Below, one piece after another: positions 7,722-16,934 of a stretch of 64,000 nt of DNA. Under the pieces are notes generated by a model that searched no databases, was not told the DNA's origin, and saw only the letters and a program-made list of their open reading frames with translations. The position numbers were made by a program, and so were the translations under genes. Source of the stretch: Chelativorans sp. AA-79 (GTDB lineage: Bacteria; Pseudomonadota; Alphaproteobacteria; Rhizobiales; Rhizobiaceae). How positions within the stretch are numbered: the first letter of the stretch is position 1; each line of letters opens with the position of its first letter. The stretch lies in the NCBI RefSeq assembly GCF_029457495.1, contig NZ_CP120361.1, positions 806,001-870,000 on the forward strand, in the 5' to 3' direction.

Positions 7722-8459
7722 GGCTATTCCCTTTGACAAAAAAGCCGGCCCAGGGCCAAATGTTCCCCGCAAGCTCGGCGGCGGGGATAAAATCCGCCCC
7801 TCCGGAATTTTTCTCACCCGCCAACCCTCTGTTCCCACTCGCTATTCGCTGTTTCATCAATCGCTCATTCCACTCTTTTTCTCCCCACCCTCTCAGCCCG
7901 TATTATTCTTTCCCCATCGCTCTCGCGGGAACCGGATGCGCACCGGGTGTTCGGGAGGGCGGCGGAAACCTCCCTCCCCAGGATCGGAACCTGGGGATCC
8001 GAGGGCCCGCGACAGGCCGGCGGTGCCGGGGCGGTGGGTGACAGACGCCGTTTCCGGAAAAACGGATGCTGGGTGAGAGACGGCATCGCGGAAACCGCGG
8101 AGAAGCCGCCAGGGCTCTCCTTCGGCCCGGCAGAGACCACCCCCTTCATTGGGTGCAGCCGGGAAGGAGAAGGGTCCGAGTGATCGGCCGAGGTCGGGAC
8201 AGACTCCGGCGGGGGTGAGGAGCGGTCCGCGCAGCGGACGAAAAGCCAACGATTTGGCTTTTCGAGCGAACGAACGCCCGGAGCGAAAGCGGAGGGCCAA
8301 AGGGAGCGCCTTTTTAATTTTGTGGCGTGAACAGTGCGCCCCGCTTCCCAAACCAATCAATGGCCAGACGCGAAAGCGGGCGTGGCGACGGTGAGGCACG
8401 GCTTGATGTTCGGATCACGGAAACGGCGACGCGAAGGGGCCGAAACGATCCTGAGCGCT
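7722..8459. other. 738-bp non-coding stretch with several GC-rich hairpins
   Basis: No open frame here has a plausible family or codon pattern. Several short inverted repeats are visible: 7975-7982/7990-7997 (8-bp arms), 8225-8230/8234-8239 (6-bp arms) and 8241-8249/8254-8262 (AAAAGCCAA with a CGAT loop, 9-bp arms). The middle part is G/C-skewed with scattered CCTCCC and GGGTGA words. It may hold intergenic repeats or a structured RNA; I cannot assign a function. Confidence 0.5.
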
Positions 8460-9725
8460 TCACCTCACCAGCACCGCCCTCAGATCATTCACATTCGTTC
8501 CCGTCGGGCCGGGGGCGAAAAGATCTCCCAGCGCGCGGAAGGCGCTCCAGGAATCATGGGCGGCGAGCAGCGCCTTCGGATCATGGCCCAACGCGCGCAG
8601 GCGGAGCGTGGTGGTGTAGTCTGCGAAGGCGCCGGCATTGCTTTCCGAGCCGTCGATACCGTCGGTATCGGCGGCGAAGGCGTCGATGCCCGGAACGCCG
8701 TCGATGGCAAGCGCGAGCGACAGCAGGAACTCCGTATTGCGGCCACCGCGCCCGCCCTTCCCACGAATCGTGACGGTGGTCTCGCCGCCGGAGAGCATCA
8801 GCACGGGTCTTTGGAAGGGCCGGTCGCGCAGCGCGACCTCGCGGGCGATCGCCGCATGCACCCGGCCCACCTCGCGCGCTTCGCCTTCGATCGCATCGGA
8901 GAGGATCACGGTTTTGACCCCTTGTTTCTCCGCCTCGGCGGCGGCGGCTTCGAGCGAGCGGGCGGCGGAGGCGACGATGCGCACCTCATTGCCGGCAAAG
9001 CGCGGGTCGTCGGGCTTCGGGGCGTCGGCTGCCTGCGAATGCAGATGGCGGAGCGCCGCCGCGGGCAGGCGGAGGCCATAGGCCTTCACCACGGCAAGCG
9101 CATCCTGGCGCGTCGCCGGGTTCGGGACGGTGGGCCCGGAGGAAACGAGCGCCGGATCGTCACCGGGAATATCGGAGACGACGAGGGAGACCACGCGCGC
9201 CGGATGTGCGGCTGCGGCGAGCCTGCCGCCCTTGATGGTGGAAAGATGTTTTCGCACCGTGTTCATGGCAGAGATCGGCGCGCCGGAGGCAAGCAGCGCC
9301 TCGTTGACGGCTATCTCGTCCTCCAGCGCCATTCCGGGCGGCGGGGAGGGGAGCAAAGCCGAACCGCCGCCGCAGATCAGCGCCACAACCAGATCATTTT
9401 CCGTGAGGTTGCCGACGAGGCGGAGGAGGTGGCGCGAGCCCTCGAGCCCAGCCGCATCGGGCACCGGATGGGCCGCCTCCATGACCGCGATCCGCTTCGT
9501 GGGCGCGCCATAGCCGTAGCGGGTGACCACGGCGCCTTCCAGCGGTCCGTCCCACGCTTCCTCGAAGGCTTGCGCCATCTGGGCGGCGCCCTTGCCGGCA
9601 CCGACCACGATGGTGCGGCCCTTGGGGCGCTCCGGCAGGAAAGCGGGGATGATCCTTTGCGGGTCGGCGGCGGCGACGGCGGTGCGGAAGAGGCTTTCGA
9701 AGAATGGTTCTGGCGAGATTGTCAT
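8460..9725 (-). CDS. Glycerate 2-kinase (MOFRL family)
   Basis: This 421-residue protein matches the type II glycerate kinase/hydroxypyruvate reductase (TtuD/GckA) family. It has an N-terminal DUF4147 domain with VVGAGKGAAQMA and ALICGGGSALLPSPPPG, and a C-terminal MOFRL domain with LSGGETTVTIRGKGGRGGRN and AADTDGIDG. It phosphorylates D-glycerate to 2-phosphoglycerate. Next to the purine-degradation genes it fits the route glyoxylate to tartronate semialdehyde to glycerate to glycolysis, although the carboligase and reductase are not in the window. The start at 9725 gives the standard MTISPEPFFESLF beginning. Confidence 0.9.
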   Translation of the reverse strand: MTISPEPFFESLFRTAVAAADPQRIIPAFLPERPKGRTIVVGAGKGAAQMAQAFEEAWDGPLEGAVVTRYGYGAPTKRIAVMEAAHPVPDAAGLEGSRHLLRLVGNLTENDLVVALICGGGSALLPSPPPGMALEDEIAVNEALLASGAPISAMNTVRKHLSTIKGGRLAAAAHPARVVSLVVSDIPGDDPALVSSGPTVPNPATRQDALAVVKAYGLRLPAAALRHLHSQAADAPKPDDPRFAGNEVRIVASAARSLEAAAAEAEKQGVKTVILSDAIEGEAREVGRVHAAIAREVALRDRPFQRPVLMLSGGETTVTIRGKGGRGGRNTEFLLSLALAIDGVPGIDAFAADTDGIDGSESNAGAFADYTTTLRLRALGHDPKALLAAHDSWSAFRALGDLFAPGPTGTNVNDLRAVLVR

Positions 9726-9803
9726 GAAAGCCTCCCGATTTCCTTCCGATAGAGCCCTGTGTGAATGGCTCTTAGGCTCGGCCGTCGGCGAGGGTATCGA
9801 CGG

Positions 9804-9846
9804 TCAGGCATGGATCCTTGGGCTTGACCCGAGGATCCATGCCTGA
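9804..9846. repeat. 15-bp-arm palindromic intergenic repeat
   Basis: The arms 9804-9818 and 9832-9846 are perfect reverse complements (TCAGGCATGGATCCT and its complement). The 13-nt loop itself contains a GGGCTTGACCC core. It has the look of a dispersed Hyphomicrobiales palindromic repeat and lies between the glycerate kinase and guaD genes, where it could also act as a transcription terminator for guaD. Confidence 0.8.
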
Positions 9847-9932
9847 GCGATCCCAAATCGCGCCGGTCAAGTCAAAGAGCTTGGTAGTTCTAAGTTACTG
9901 AGGTTAGCAAGAGAAGGGCTCGTCTGGTGACG

Positions 9933-11237
9933 CTAAATCTGCCCCTTCGCCGCCCGCCCCGCCACATAGGTCTCCACAACCGCGCGGTCGTCGCCGAGGG
10001 TCTGGAGCACGAAGAGCTCCTCGGCAAGGGTTTCGGCGCGTTCCATGCGCAGGCGCATGGCTGGCGTGGCGCGGGCGTCGAGGACGACGAGATCCGCATC
10101 GGTGCCCGGCTCCAGCGTGCCGATGCGGTGACCGAGCGAGAGTGCCTCGGCATTGCCGCGCGTGATCTGCCAGAAGGAGGCGAGGGGATTGAGCTTTTCT
10201 CCGTGGAAGGCGACGACCTTGTAGCCCTCGTCCATGGTGCGCAGCATGGAATAGCTGGTGCCGCCGCCCGTGTCGGTGGCGGCTGCGATGCGCAGCGGCT
10301 TTTCGCGCCGGCGATAACGGAAATAATCGAAGAGCCCGGAGCCCAGGAACAGGTTCGAGGTGGGGCAGAAGACGGCGACGGAGCCCGACTCGGAAAGCGC
10401 GTCCGCCTCGCGGTCCGAGAGGTGGATGCAGTGGCCGAAGAGGCTTTTCGGGCCGAGAAGGCCGTAGTGTTCGTAGATGCCGGTGTAGTCCTTCGCCTGC
10501 GGGTAGAACTCGCAGGCAAGCGCGATCTCGGCGTGGTTTTCCGAAAGATGGGTCTGCAAGTGCAGATCCGGGTGATCGGCCACCAGCGCCTGCACCATCT
10601 CCATCTGCTCGGGGCTCGAGGTGATGGCGAAGCGCGGCGTGATCGCATAGTGGAGCCGGCCCGTGCCGTGCCACTTCGCGATCAGCGCATTGGTGTCGTC
10701 GTAGCTCGATTGCGGCGTGTCGGTGAGTGCTGCCGGCGCGTTGCGGTCCATCATCACCTTGCCTGCGATCATGCACATGCCGCGTCGCTGGGCTTCGGCG
10801 AAGAAGGCGTCGGCCGATTGCGGGTGGACGGTGCAGTAGATCGCAGCCGTGGTGGTGCCGTGGCGCACCATCTCGTCCAGGAAGAAGCGCGCGATGCGGG
10901 CGGCATGGCCGGCGTCGCCGAACTCGGATTCGGTCGGGAAGGTATAGGTGTTGAGCCAATCGAGGAGCTCCGCCCCGTAGCTCGCGATCACCTGCATCTG
11001 CGGGAAATGCGCATGCGCATCGATGAAGCCGGGCAGGAGCAGGTGCGGACGATGGTCGATCACGTCCGCATCGGCGGCCGCCGGCGCGATCGCCGTGTAA
11101 TCTCCGCAGGCGCTGATGACGCCGCCTTCCACCAGCACCGCGCCGTCTTCCTCATACCGGTAGGAGGCATGATCGTCGAAGGCCAGCGGCTCGGCGAGGA
11201 AAGTGAGCAGGCGGGCGCGGATCAGGGTTTTCGCCAT
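9933..11237 (-). CDS. guaD: Guanine deaminase
   Basis: This 434-residue amidohydrolase converts guanine to xanthine and ammonia. The zinc site is visible as PGFIDAHAHFPQ (near residues 69-80), with LQTHLSENHAEI, GHCIHLSD and AATDTGGGTSYSMLRTMDEGYKV further on, as in bacterial and eukaryotic GuaD. It lies 26 bp downstream of the urate oxidase gene on the same strand and feeds the xanthine dehydrogenase encoded nearby. ATG at 11237 follows a weak AAGG ribosome-binding site. Confidence 0.93.
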   Translation of the reverse strand: MAKTLIRARLLTFLAEPLAFDDHASYRYEEDGAVLVEGGVISACGDYTAIAPAAADADVIDHRPHLLLPGFIDAHAHFPQMQVIASYGAELLDWLNTYTFPTESEFGDAGHAARIARFFLDEMVRHGTTTAAIYCTVHPQSADAFFAEAQRRGMCMIAGKVMMDRNAPAALTDTPQSSYDDTNALIAKWHGTGRLHYAITPRFAITSSPEQMEMVQALVADHPDLHLQTHLSENHAEIALACEFYPQAKDYTGIYEHYGLLGPKSLFGHCIHLSDREADALSESGSVAVFCPTSNLFLGSGLFDYFRYRRREKPLRIAAATDTGGGTSYSMLRTMDEGYKVVAFHGEKLNPLASFWQITRGNAEALSLGHRIGTLEPGTDADLVVLDARATPAMRLRMERAETLAEELFVLQTLGDDRAVVETYVAGRAAKGQI

Positions 11238-11263
11238 CGTATCTTGCCTTTCAGGCGCGGGGC

Positions 11264-12478
11264 TCAGCGCGCTTCCTCGAACCAGGTGGCGAGCAGCCGG
11301 CGCTCGTCTTCCGTCATGCCCGAGACGTTTCCCGGCGGCATGGCGTGGCTGCGGCCCGCCTGAAGGTAGATTTCGCGGGCGTGGGCGGCAATGCCCGCAT
11401 CCGAATCGAGCAGCACGCCCTTGGGTGCGGCATGGATTCCTTCATAGCCGGGCTCGGCCGCATGGCACATGGAGCAGCGCCCCATCACCGTATCGCGCAC
11501 GGCGGGAAAATGCGCCGAGGCGATGAAGCGCTCCTCCGCGGCGGAGGCCCGGCGCTCGCCGGTCAGCACCCCGGGCACGGTGGAGAGCCACATGACGATG
11601 ACGAAGAGGATGCCTGTTGCCGCCCAGGTCCAGTGCGGATTGCCCTTTCGCGCGTGCACGGTGTTGAAATAGTGGCGGATGAGCACGCCGATGATGAAGA
11701 TCAGCGCGGCGATGATCCAGTTGAACCTGGTGCCGAATGCAAGCGGGTAATGATTCGACAGCATCAGGAAGATCACCGGCAGGGTGAGATAGTTGTTGTG
11801 CAGGGAGCGCTGCTTGGCCTGAAGCCCCAGCTTCGGGTCGGGCGTGCGGCCGGCCTTCAGATCCGCCACCACGATCTTCTGGTTGGGGATGATGAGGAGG
11901 AAGACATTCGCCGACATGATCGTGGCGGTGAAGGCGCCGAGATGCAGGAAGGCTGCGCGGCCGGTGAAGAGCTGCGTGTAGCCCCAGCTCATGGCAACGA
12001 GGATGGCGTAGAGCACCAGCATCAGCCCGGTGTCGCTTCTTCCCAGCGGGGACTTGCAGAGCGTGTCGTAGACGAGCCAGCCGAGCCCGATGGAGGCCAG
12101 CGAGATCAGGATCGCCACCGGGGCGGAGACGTCGAGCACGCTGCGGTCGATGAGAAATAAGTCCGCGCCGGCATAGTAGACGATGGCAAGCAGCGCGAAT
12201 CCGGACAGCCAGGTGGAGTAGGACTCCCACTTGAACCAGGTGAGGTGTTCGGGAAGGGACGCCGGCGCGACCATGTATTTCTGGATGTGGTAGAAGCCGC
12301 CGCCATGCACCTGCCACTCCTCGCCGGAGACGCCCTCGGGCAAGCCTGGGCGCTTCACGAGGCCCAGATCCAGCGCGATGAAATAGAAGGACGAGCCGAT
12401 CCAGGCGATGGCCGTCACCACGTGCAGCCAGCGCACTGCGAAGGAAAACCAATCCCACATCACCGCGAAATCGTTCAT
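11264..12478 (-). CDS. puuD: Membrane-bound cytochrome c-type urate hydroxylase PuuD
   Basis: This 404-residue protein has eight or nine membrane segments and a C-terminal cytochrome c domain with the haem motif CSMCH and an axial Met in HAMPPGNVSGM. It belongs to the PuuD family of urate oxidases, which oxidise urate to 5-hydroxyisourate and pass electrons to the respiratory chain instead of making hydrogen peroxide. The N-terminus MNDFAVMWDWFSFAVRWLHV supports the ATG at 12478 over one four codons upstream. It heads the puuD-guaD transcription unit, divergent from the LysR gene. It replaces the soluble uricase, none of which is seen. Confidence 0.92.
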   Translation of the reverse strand: MNDFAVMWDWFSFAVRWLHVVTAIAWIGSSFYFIALDLGLVKRPGLPEGVSGEEWQVHGGGFYHIQKYMVAPASLPEHLTWFKWESYSTWLSGFALLAIVYYAGADLFLIDRSVLDVSAPVAILISLASIGLGWLVYDTLCKSPLGRSDTGLMLVLYAILVAMSWGYTQLFTGRAAFLHLGAFTATIMSANVFLLIIPNQKIVVADLKAGRTPDPKLGLQAKQRSLHNNYLTLPVIFLMLSNHYPLAFGTRFNWIIAALIFIIGVLIRHYFNTVHARKGNPHWTWAATGILFVIVMWLSTVPGVLTGERRASAAEERFIASAHFPAVRDTVMGRCSMCHAAEPGYEGIHAAPKGVLLDSDAGIAAHAREIYLQAGRSHAMPPGNVSGMTEDERRLLATWFEEAR

Positions 12479-12550
12479 GCCCGTTCCCACTCCGGTTTTG
12501 GACCGAGCTTACGGTTTCCGTTCTAAAGGAAAAGGGATGGCAGACACGAT

Positions 12551-12573
12551 GACTTTCAAATTTATCTGGAAAA
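12551..12573 (+). promoter_or_regulatory. Shared purine-cluster motif with LysR-type TTTC-N11-GAAA
   Basis: GACTTTCAAATTT (12551-12563) recurs exactly at 18866-18878 in the other divergent promoter region of the cluster. Here it forms part of TTTC-N11-GAAA, a T-N11-A LysR box. It lies between puuD and the LysR gene, 38 nt before the lysR start. It is probably the binding site of the cluster regulator (inference). Confidence 0.6.
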
Positions 12574-12601
12574 TGACTGTGCGAATGGGTTTTAAGGCTG
12601 C

Positions 12602-13522
12602 ATGGCCTATCTCGACAATATCGCGGTCTTCGTGCGCGTGGTGGAACTGGGCAGCCTTTCGGCTGCCGGGCGGGACATGCGCATTTCGCCGGCCGTGGCC
12701 TCGAACCGCATCAAGGAACTGGAGAAGCATCTCGGCGTGCGGCTCCTGAATCGCACCACGCGGCAGCTCACGCCGACCGAGCACGGCCGCGCCTTCTATG
12801 ACGGTGCAAAGAAGGTGATCGAGGCCGTCGAGGAGGCGGAAGCGGCCGTGGCCGCGCTTTCCGGCCAGCCGCGCGGGACGATCCGGGTCACCGCGCCGCT
12901 CGGATTGGGCAAGAGGCTGATCGCCAGCGGCATTCCCGAGTTCCGCGAGCGCTATCCGCATATAGAGGTGCGGCTGAGGCTCTCCGACCACGAGGTCGAC
13001 ATCATGCGCGAGGGCATCGATGTCGCCTTCAAGCTGGGGCTCCTGGAAAATTCCAGTCTGCGCATGCGCGGCATCATGGATTGCGAGCGCGTGCTCGCCG
13101 CCTCGCCCGCCTATCTGGAACGGCGGGGAGAGCCCGAGCGGCCGGAGCAGCTGGTGGAGGACGGGCACGATTGCCTGATGCTGCGCTTCCCGGGCACGCG
13201 CGAATATTTCTGGACGCTCCAGACACGGGAGGGGCCGAGGAAATTCGAAGTGCGCGGGCCCTTCGACACGGATGACGGAGACGTGATCACCGGTTGGGCG
13301 CTCGCCGGCCACGGCATCATCAACAAGCCACGCTTCGAGATCGAGCCCTTCCTGCGCGACCGGCGGCTCAAGGTCATCCTGCCCGACACACCGCCCGCGC
13401 CGGTGAAACTCGCGGCCGTCTATCCGCACAAGAAGCTGCAGGATCCGAAAGTGCGCCTGCTCGTGGATTTCATGGCCGAGCGGTGCCAGCGCATGATCGG
13501 CGAGATTCTCCGGGGGCGATAG
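12602..13522 (+). CDS. LysR-family transcriptional regulator of the purine cluster
   Basis: This 306-residue LTTR has an N-terminal helix-turn-helix (LGSLSAAGRDMRISPAVASN, NRTTRQLTPTEHG) and a substrate-binding domain of the CrgA/DgdR-like subgroup. It sits inside the purine-degradation cluster, divergent from puuD-guaD and convergent with xdhC (adjacent stop codons). Its own promoter region contains a T-N11-A box repeated in front of puuE-uraD. It is therefore the obvious candidate to control all three transcription units, perhaps with urate, xanthine or an allantoin intermediate as ligand. This is inference from position. Confidence 0.85.
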   Translation: MAYLDNIAVFVRVVELGSLSAAGRDMRISPAVASNRIKELEKHLGVRLLNRTTRQLTPTEHGRAFYDGAKKVIEAVEEAEAAVAALSGQPRGTIRVTAPLGLGKRLIASGIPEFRERYPHIEVRLRLSDHEVDIMREGIDVAFKLGLLENSSLRMRGIMDCERVLAASPAYLERRGEPERPEQLVEDGHDCLMLRFPGTREYFWTLQTREGPRKFEVRGPFDTDDGDVITGWALAGHGIINKPRFEIEPFLRDRRLKVILPDTPPAPVKLAAVYPHKKLQDPKVRLLVDFMAERCQRMIGEILRGR

Positions 13523-14323
13523 TCAGCTCAGCGCCCGCATCACCTCAGCTGCCGTCAAGGCGGCGATGACGGCCGGGCGCTTGTCGTGTACGTCGGCGCC
13601 GCCGATGGGCGTGACGAGGCGGGCGAGGCGGGACTCGTCACCGCCGTTCTTCAGATACCAGCTTTTGAAGGTGGCCTTCTTCGTCCTCGACCCGATCATG
13701 CCGACATAGGCGGCGTCGTCGCGTGCCAACGCCTCGGACACGATCAGGAAGTCGAGCGCGTGGTCGTGGGTGAGCACGATGAAGGCGGAGCGGAGCGGCG
13801 CTTCACGAACGGTCTCCTCGGGCACCGCCGTCAGCCTGGTCTCCACGCCGGAGGGTATTCCTTCCAGCGCCTCGACCCGCGTCTCGACGAGAATCGTGCG
13901 CACGGGAAGCAGCGCGAAGGCGGCGGCCAGTGCATGGCCCACATGCCCGCCGCCGAGGAGATGGACATGCGGGCGCGCGGCGTCCTCGGCTTCGGTACGC
14001 TTCACAAGCTGCGCGCGCGCATCCGGCTCCGCTATGCGGATGTCGAGCGCCACGCGGCCGCCACAGCACTGGCCGATTTCAGGGCCGAGCGGGATATCCA
14101 TCGCTCCGCTCTCGATGTTCTCCGCGATCAGTTCGCGGGCCTTGGCGATTGCCAGGAATTCGAGCTGCCCGCCGCCGATCGTGCCGAGGGTCTTTTCAGG
14201 CGAAACCAGCATCCACGCTCCCTCTTCGCGCGGGGTGGAGCCTTTTGCCTCGGCCACGGTGACAAGGGCTGCGGCAGGGGAGGCATCGAGGAAGGCGGCG
14301 AGGCTTTTGGCGAGGGCGGTCAT
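13523..14323 (-). CDS. xdhC: Xanthine dehydrogenase accessory protein XdhC
   Basis: This 266-residue protein has the XdhC layout: an N-terminal CoxI-like segment (VTVAEAKGSTPREEGAWMLV, GTIGGGQLEFLAI), the conserved GQCCGG, and a C-terminal Rossmann domain (VHLLGGGHVGHALAAAFA, VGMIGSRTKKATF). XdhC binds the sulfurated molybdenum cofactor and inserts it into XdhB. It lies downstream of xdhB on the same strand but is separated from it by a 159-bp inverted-repeat element. Its stop codon abuts that of the convergent LysR gene. Confidence 0.93.
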   Translation of the reverse strand: MTALAKSLAAFLDASPAAALVTVAEAKGSTPREEGAWMLVSPEKTLGTIGGGQLEFLAIAKARELIAENIESGAMDIPLGPEIGQCCGGRVALDIRIAEPDARAQLVKRTEAEDAARPHVHLLGGGHVGHALAAAFALLPVRTILVETRVEALEGIPSGVETRLTAVPEETVREAPLRSAFIVLTHDHALDFLIVSEALARDDAAYVGMIGSRTKKATFKSWYLKNGGDESRLARLVTPIGGADVHDKRPAVIAALTAAEVMRALS

Positions 14324-14379
14324 GGCGAGTGGGACCGCTTGTTTTGAGTGCGGCTCGAGAGTAGGCGGCAGCGTCTCTT

Positions 14380-14538
14380 ACCCCCCTCTGCCCTGCCGGG
14401 CATCTCCCCCTCAAGGGGGGAGATTACGCCTTCGCCGTCGCCTCGCTCTTGCTTGATGCGTTGCAAAGCTGGCGCATAGGCCTCGGCCAGCCAATCTCCC
14501 CCCTTGAGGGGGAGATGCCCGGCAGGGCAGAGGGGGGT
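14380..14538. repeat. Large perfect inverted repeat between xdhB and xdhC
   Basis: Two 46-bp arms (14380-14425 and 14493-14538) are perfect reverse complements around a 67-nt centre. Each arm also contains its own small palindrome (CTCCCCCTCAAGGGGGGAG). The arms start with ACCCCCCTCTGCCCTGCC. This resembles the dispersed palindromic/MITE-like elements of Rhizobiales and Brucella relatives. RNA copied across it would fold into a very stable stem and could uncouple xdhC from xdhAB. Confidence 0.88.
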
Positions 14539-14588
14539 GACAGAAGGCGAAAACATTTCAGAACAATAGCGAGCCAAGGCCCCGCAAT

Positions 14589-16934
14589 CTACTTCCCCGC
14601 TTCCGCCTTCAGCCTTTCGACCGCCATCAGCACGCGTTCGGGTGTGGCGGGGGTGTCGAGGCGCGGGCAGATCTTGTGGCCGGCGACGCTCGCCACCGCA
14701 TCGGAAAGAGCGTGCAGAACGGAGATGGCCAGCATGAAGGGCGGCTCACCCACGGCTTTGGAACGGTGGATCGTGGGTTCCGTGTTCTCCGCCCAATCGG
14801 CGAGCTGCACGTTGAATATCCTGGGCCGGTCGGAGGCGAGGGGAATCTTGTAGGTGGAGGGCGCATGGGTGCGCAGCCCGCCCTTTTCGTCCCAAACCAG
14901 CTCCTCGGTGGTGAGCCAGCCCATGCCCTGGATGAAGCCGCCCTCGACCTGGCCGAGATCGATGGCGGGGTTCAGCGACTTTCCGGTTTCGTGCAGAATG
15001 TCGACCCGCTCGACCATGTATTCCCCGGTGAGCGTGTCGATCGACACTTCGGAGCAGGCGGCGCCATAGGCGAAGTAGTAGAACGGCCGGCCGCAGCCTT
15101 TTTCCCGGTCCCAATGGATCTTCGGCGTCTTGTAGAAGCCGGCGGCGGAGAGCTGGACACGGGCCATATAGGCCTGGCGGACCAGACCGGCGAAGGGAAT
15201 CTCCTGGTTGCCCACCCGCACCCGGTTGGGCAGGAAAACGATCTGTTCCTTCGGCACCTCGTAGTGACGGGCGGCAAAGTCGATCAGGCGGTCCCTGATC
15301 TGGCGGGCGGCGTTCTGTGCGGCCATGCCGTTCAGATCCGAGCCGGAGGACGCGGCGGTCGCCGAGGTGTTGGGCACCTTGCCCGTGGTGGTGGCGGTGA
15401 TCTTCACCTGGTCGATATCGATCTGGAACTCCTCGGCGACCACCTGGGCGACCTTCACGTAAAGACCCTGGCCCATTTCCGTGCCGCCGTGGTTCAGGTG
15501 CACGGAACCATCCGTATAGACATGCACCAGGGCGCCGGCCTGATTGAAATGGGTGGCGGTGAAGGAGATGCCGAATTTGACGGGGGTGAGCGCGATGCCG
15601 CGCTTCACGACCGCGCTTCGGCCGTTGAATTCAGCGATGGCGCGGCGGCGGGCGGCATAGTCGGCGCTTTCTTCCAACTCCGCCACGATGCGGTGGACGA
15701 TATTGTCCTCCACCGTCTGATGGTAGGGCGTGACGTTACGCTCCGCCTCGCCGTAGAAGTTCTTCCTGCGGATTTCGAGCGGGTCCTTGCCCAGCGCGAA
15801 GGCCACCTCCTCGATCACGCGCTCTGCTCCGACCAGCCCCTGTGGGCCGCCGAAGCCGCGGAAGGCGGTGTTGGAGACCGTGTTGGTGTAGAGCGGCGCC
15901 GAGACGGCACGCACGGCGGGATAGAAATAGGCGTTGTCGCAGTGAAACAGCGCGCGGTCCGTCACCGGGCCGGACAGATCGGCGGAGAAGCCGCAACGGG
16001 CGGCGTAGGTGAAGTCGACGCCGAGGATGTTGCCCTCGTCGTCGAAACCCACGTCGTAGTCGATCAGGAAATCGTGCCGCTTGCCGGTGACGATCATGTC
16101 GTCGTCGCGGTCCGGGCGGAGCTTCACCGGCCGGCGGGTCTTCCGGGCAGCGATGGCCGCAACCACGGCAAAAAGGTTGGCCTGTGTTTCCTTGCCGCCG
16201 AAGCCGCCGCCCATGCGGCGCACCTCTATGGTGACGGCGTGGGACGGCACGCCCAGTGCCTGCGCCACCATGTGCTGCACTTCGCTGGGATGCTGCGTGG
16301 AGGAGTGAACGGTGACGTCCGTATCCTCGCCGGGCATGGCGAAGGCAATCTGGCCTTCGAGATAGAAATGGTCCTGCCCACCCACGCGCATCCGGCCCGC
16401 GATGCGGCGGGGGGCGGCGGCGATGGCCCGGGCCGCGTCGCCGCGCTCGAGTTTCAACAGCTTCGTGACGAGACGGGGATTTTCGGGTTCGGCATCGGCG
16501 ACATCGATGATGGCCGGCTTTTCTTCGTATTCGATCTTTGCCAGGCGGCAGGCGCGGCGGGCGGCTTCGCGGGTTTCCGCGATGACGGCAAAGATGGGTT
16601 GGCCGAGGAACTGAACATCGATTTCGGGAAAGATCGGCTCATCGTGATGCCCGGTGGAGCCGATATCGTTCTCGCCGGGCACGTCCTTGGCCGCGAGCAC
16701 CGCCACCACGCCAGGGGCGGTCTCGACCTCCGAAAGGTCCATGGAAAGGATCGTGCCGTGGGCGACGGTCGAGAGACCGAGATAGGCGTGCAGCGTGCCC
16801 GCGGGCTCGGGCATATCGTCGATATAGACCGCCTCGCCGGTGACGTGCTTGTGGGCGGAATCGTGGCGGCGGTCGGTGGCGACACCGCCGGTGATTTTGG
16901 GGGCTGTGACATTTTGGGAGGCGTGTTTGTTCAT
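14589..16934 (-). CDS. xdhB: Xanthine dehydrogenase molybdopterin-binding subunit XdhB
   Basis: This subunit of about 781 residues carries the molybdenum site of xanthine dehydrogenase. It has an N-terminal aldehyde oxidase a/b hammerhead domain (HKHVTGEAVYIDDMPEPAGT) and the molybdopterin domain with MGGGFGGKETQANLF, AFRGFGGPQG and GGTEMGQGLYVKVAQ. It oxidises hypoxanthine and xanthine to urate. The ATG at 16934 overlaps the xdhA stop by 4 bp (ATGA), so translation is coupled. The same frame runs open far upstream of this start, but only as an antisense shadow of xdhA. Confidence 0.95.
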   Translation of the reverse strand: MNKHASQNVTAPKITGGVATDRRHDSAHKHVTGEAVYIDDMPEPAGTLHAYLGLSTVAHGTILSMDLSEVETAPGVVAVLAAKDVPGENDIGSTGHHDEPIFPEIDVQFLGQPIFAVIAETREAARRACRLAKIEYEEKPAIIDVADAEPENPRLVTKLLKLERGDAARAIAAAPRRIAGRMRVGGQDHFYLEGQIAFAMPGEDTDVTVHSSTQHPSEVQHMVAQALGVPSHAVTIEVRRMGGGFGGKETQANLFAVVAAIAARKTRRPVKLRPDRDDDMIVTGKRHDFLIDYDVGFDDEGNILGVDFTYAARCGFSADLSGPVTDRALFHCDNAYFYPAVRAVSAPLYTNTVSNTAFRGFGGPQGLVGAERVIEEVAFALGKDPLEIRRKNFYGEAERNVTPYHQTVEDNIVHRIVAELEESADYAARRRAIAEFNGRSAVVKRGIALTPVKFGISFTATHFNQAGALVHVYTDGSVHLNHGGTEMGQGLYVKVAQVVAEEFQIDIDQVKITATTTGKVPNTSATAASSGSDLNGMAAQNAARQIRDRLIDFAARHYEVPKEQIVFLPNRVRVGNQEIPFAGLVRQAYMARVQLSAAGFYKTPKIHWDREKGCGRPFYYFAYGAACSEVSIDTLTGEYMVERVDILHETGKSLNPAIDLGQVEGGFIQGMGWLTTEELVWDEKGGLRTHAPSTYKIPLASDRPRIFNVQLADWAENTEPTIHRSKAVGEPPFMLAISVLHALSDAVASVAGHKICPRLDTPATPERVLMAVERLKAEAGK

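Noticed and set aside
7865..8399. Overlapping minus-strand open frames between udgX and the glycerate kinase gene
   Set aside because: Arg/Pro/Ser-rich sequence, no ribosome-binding site and no recognisable fold; treated as non-coding.
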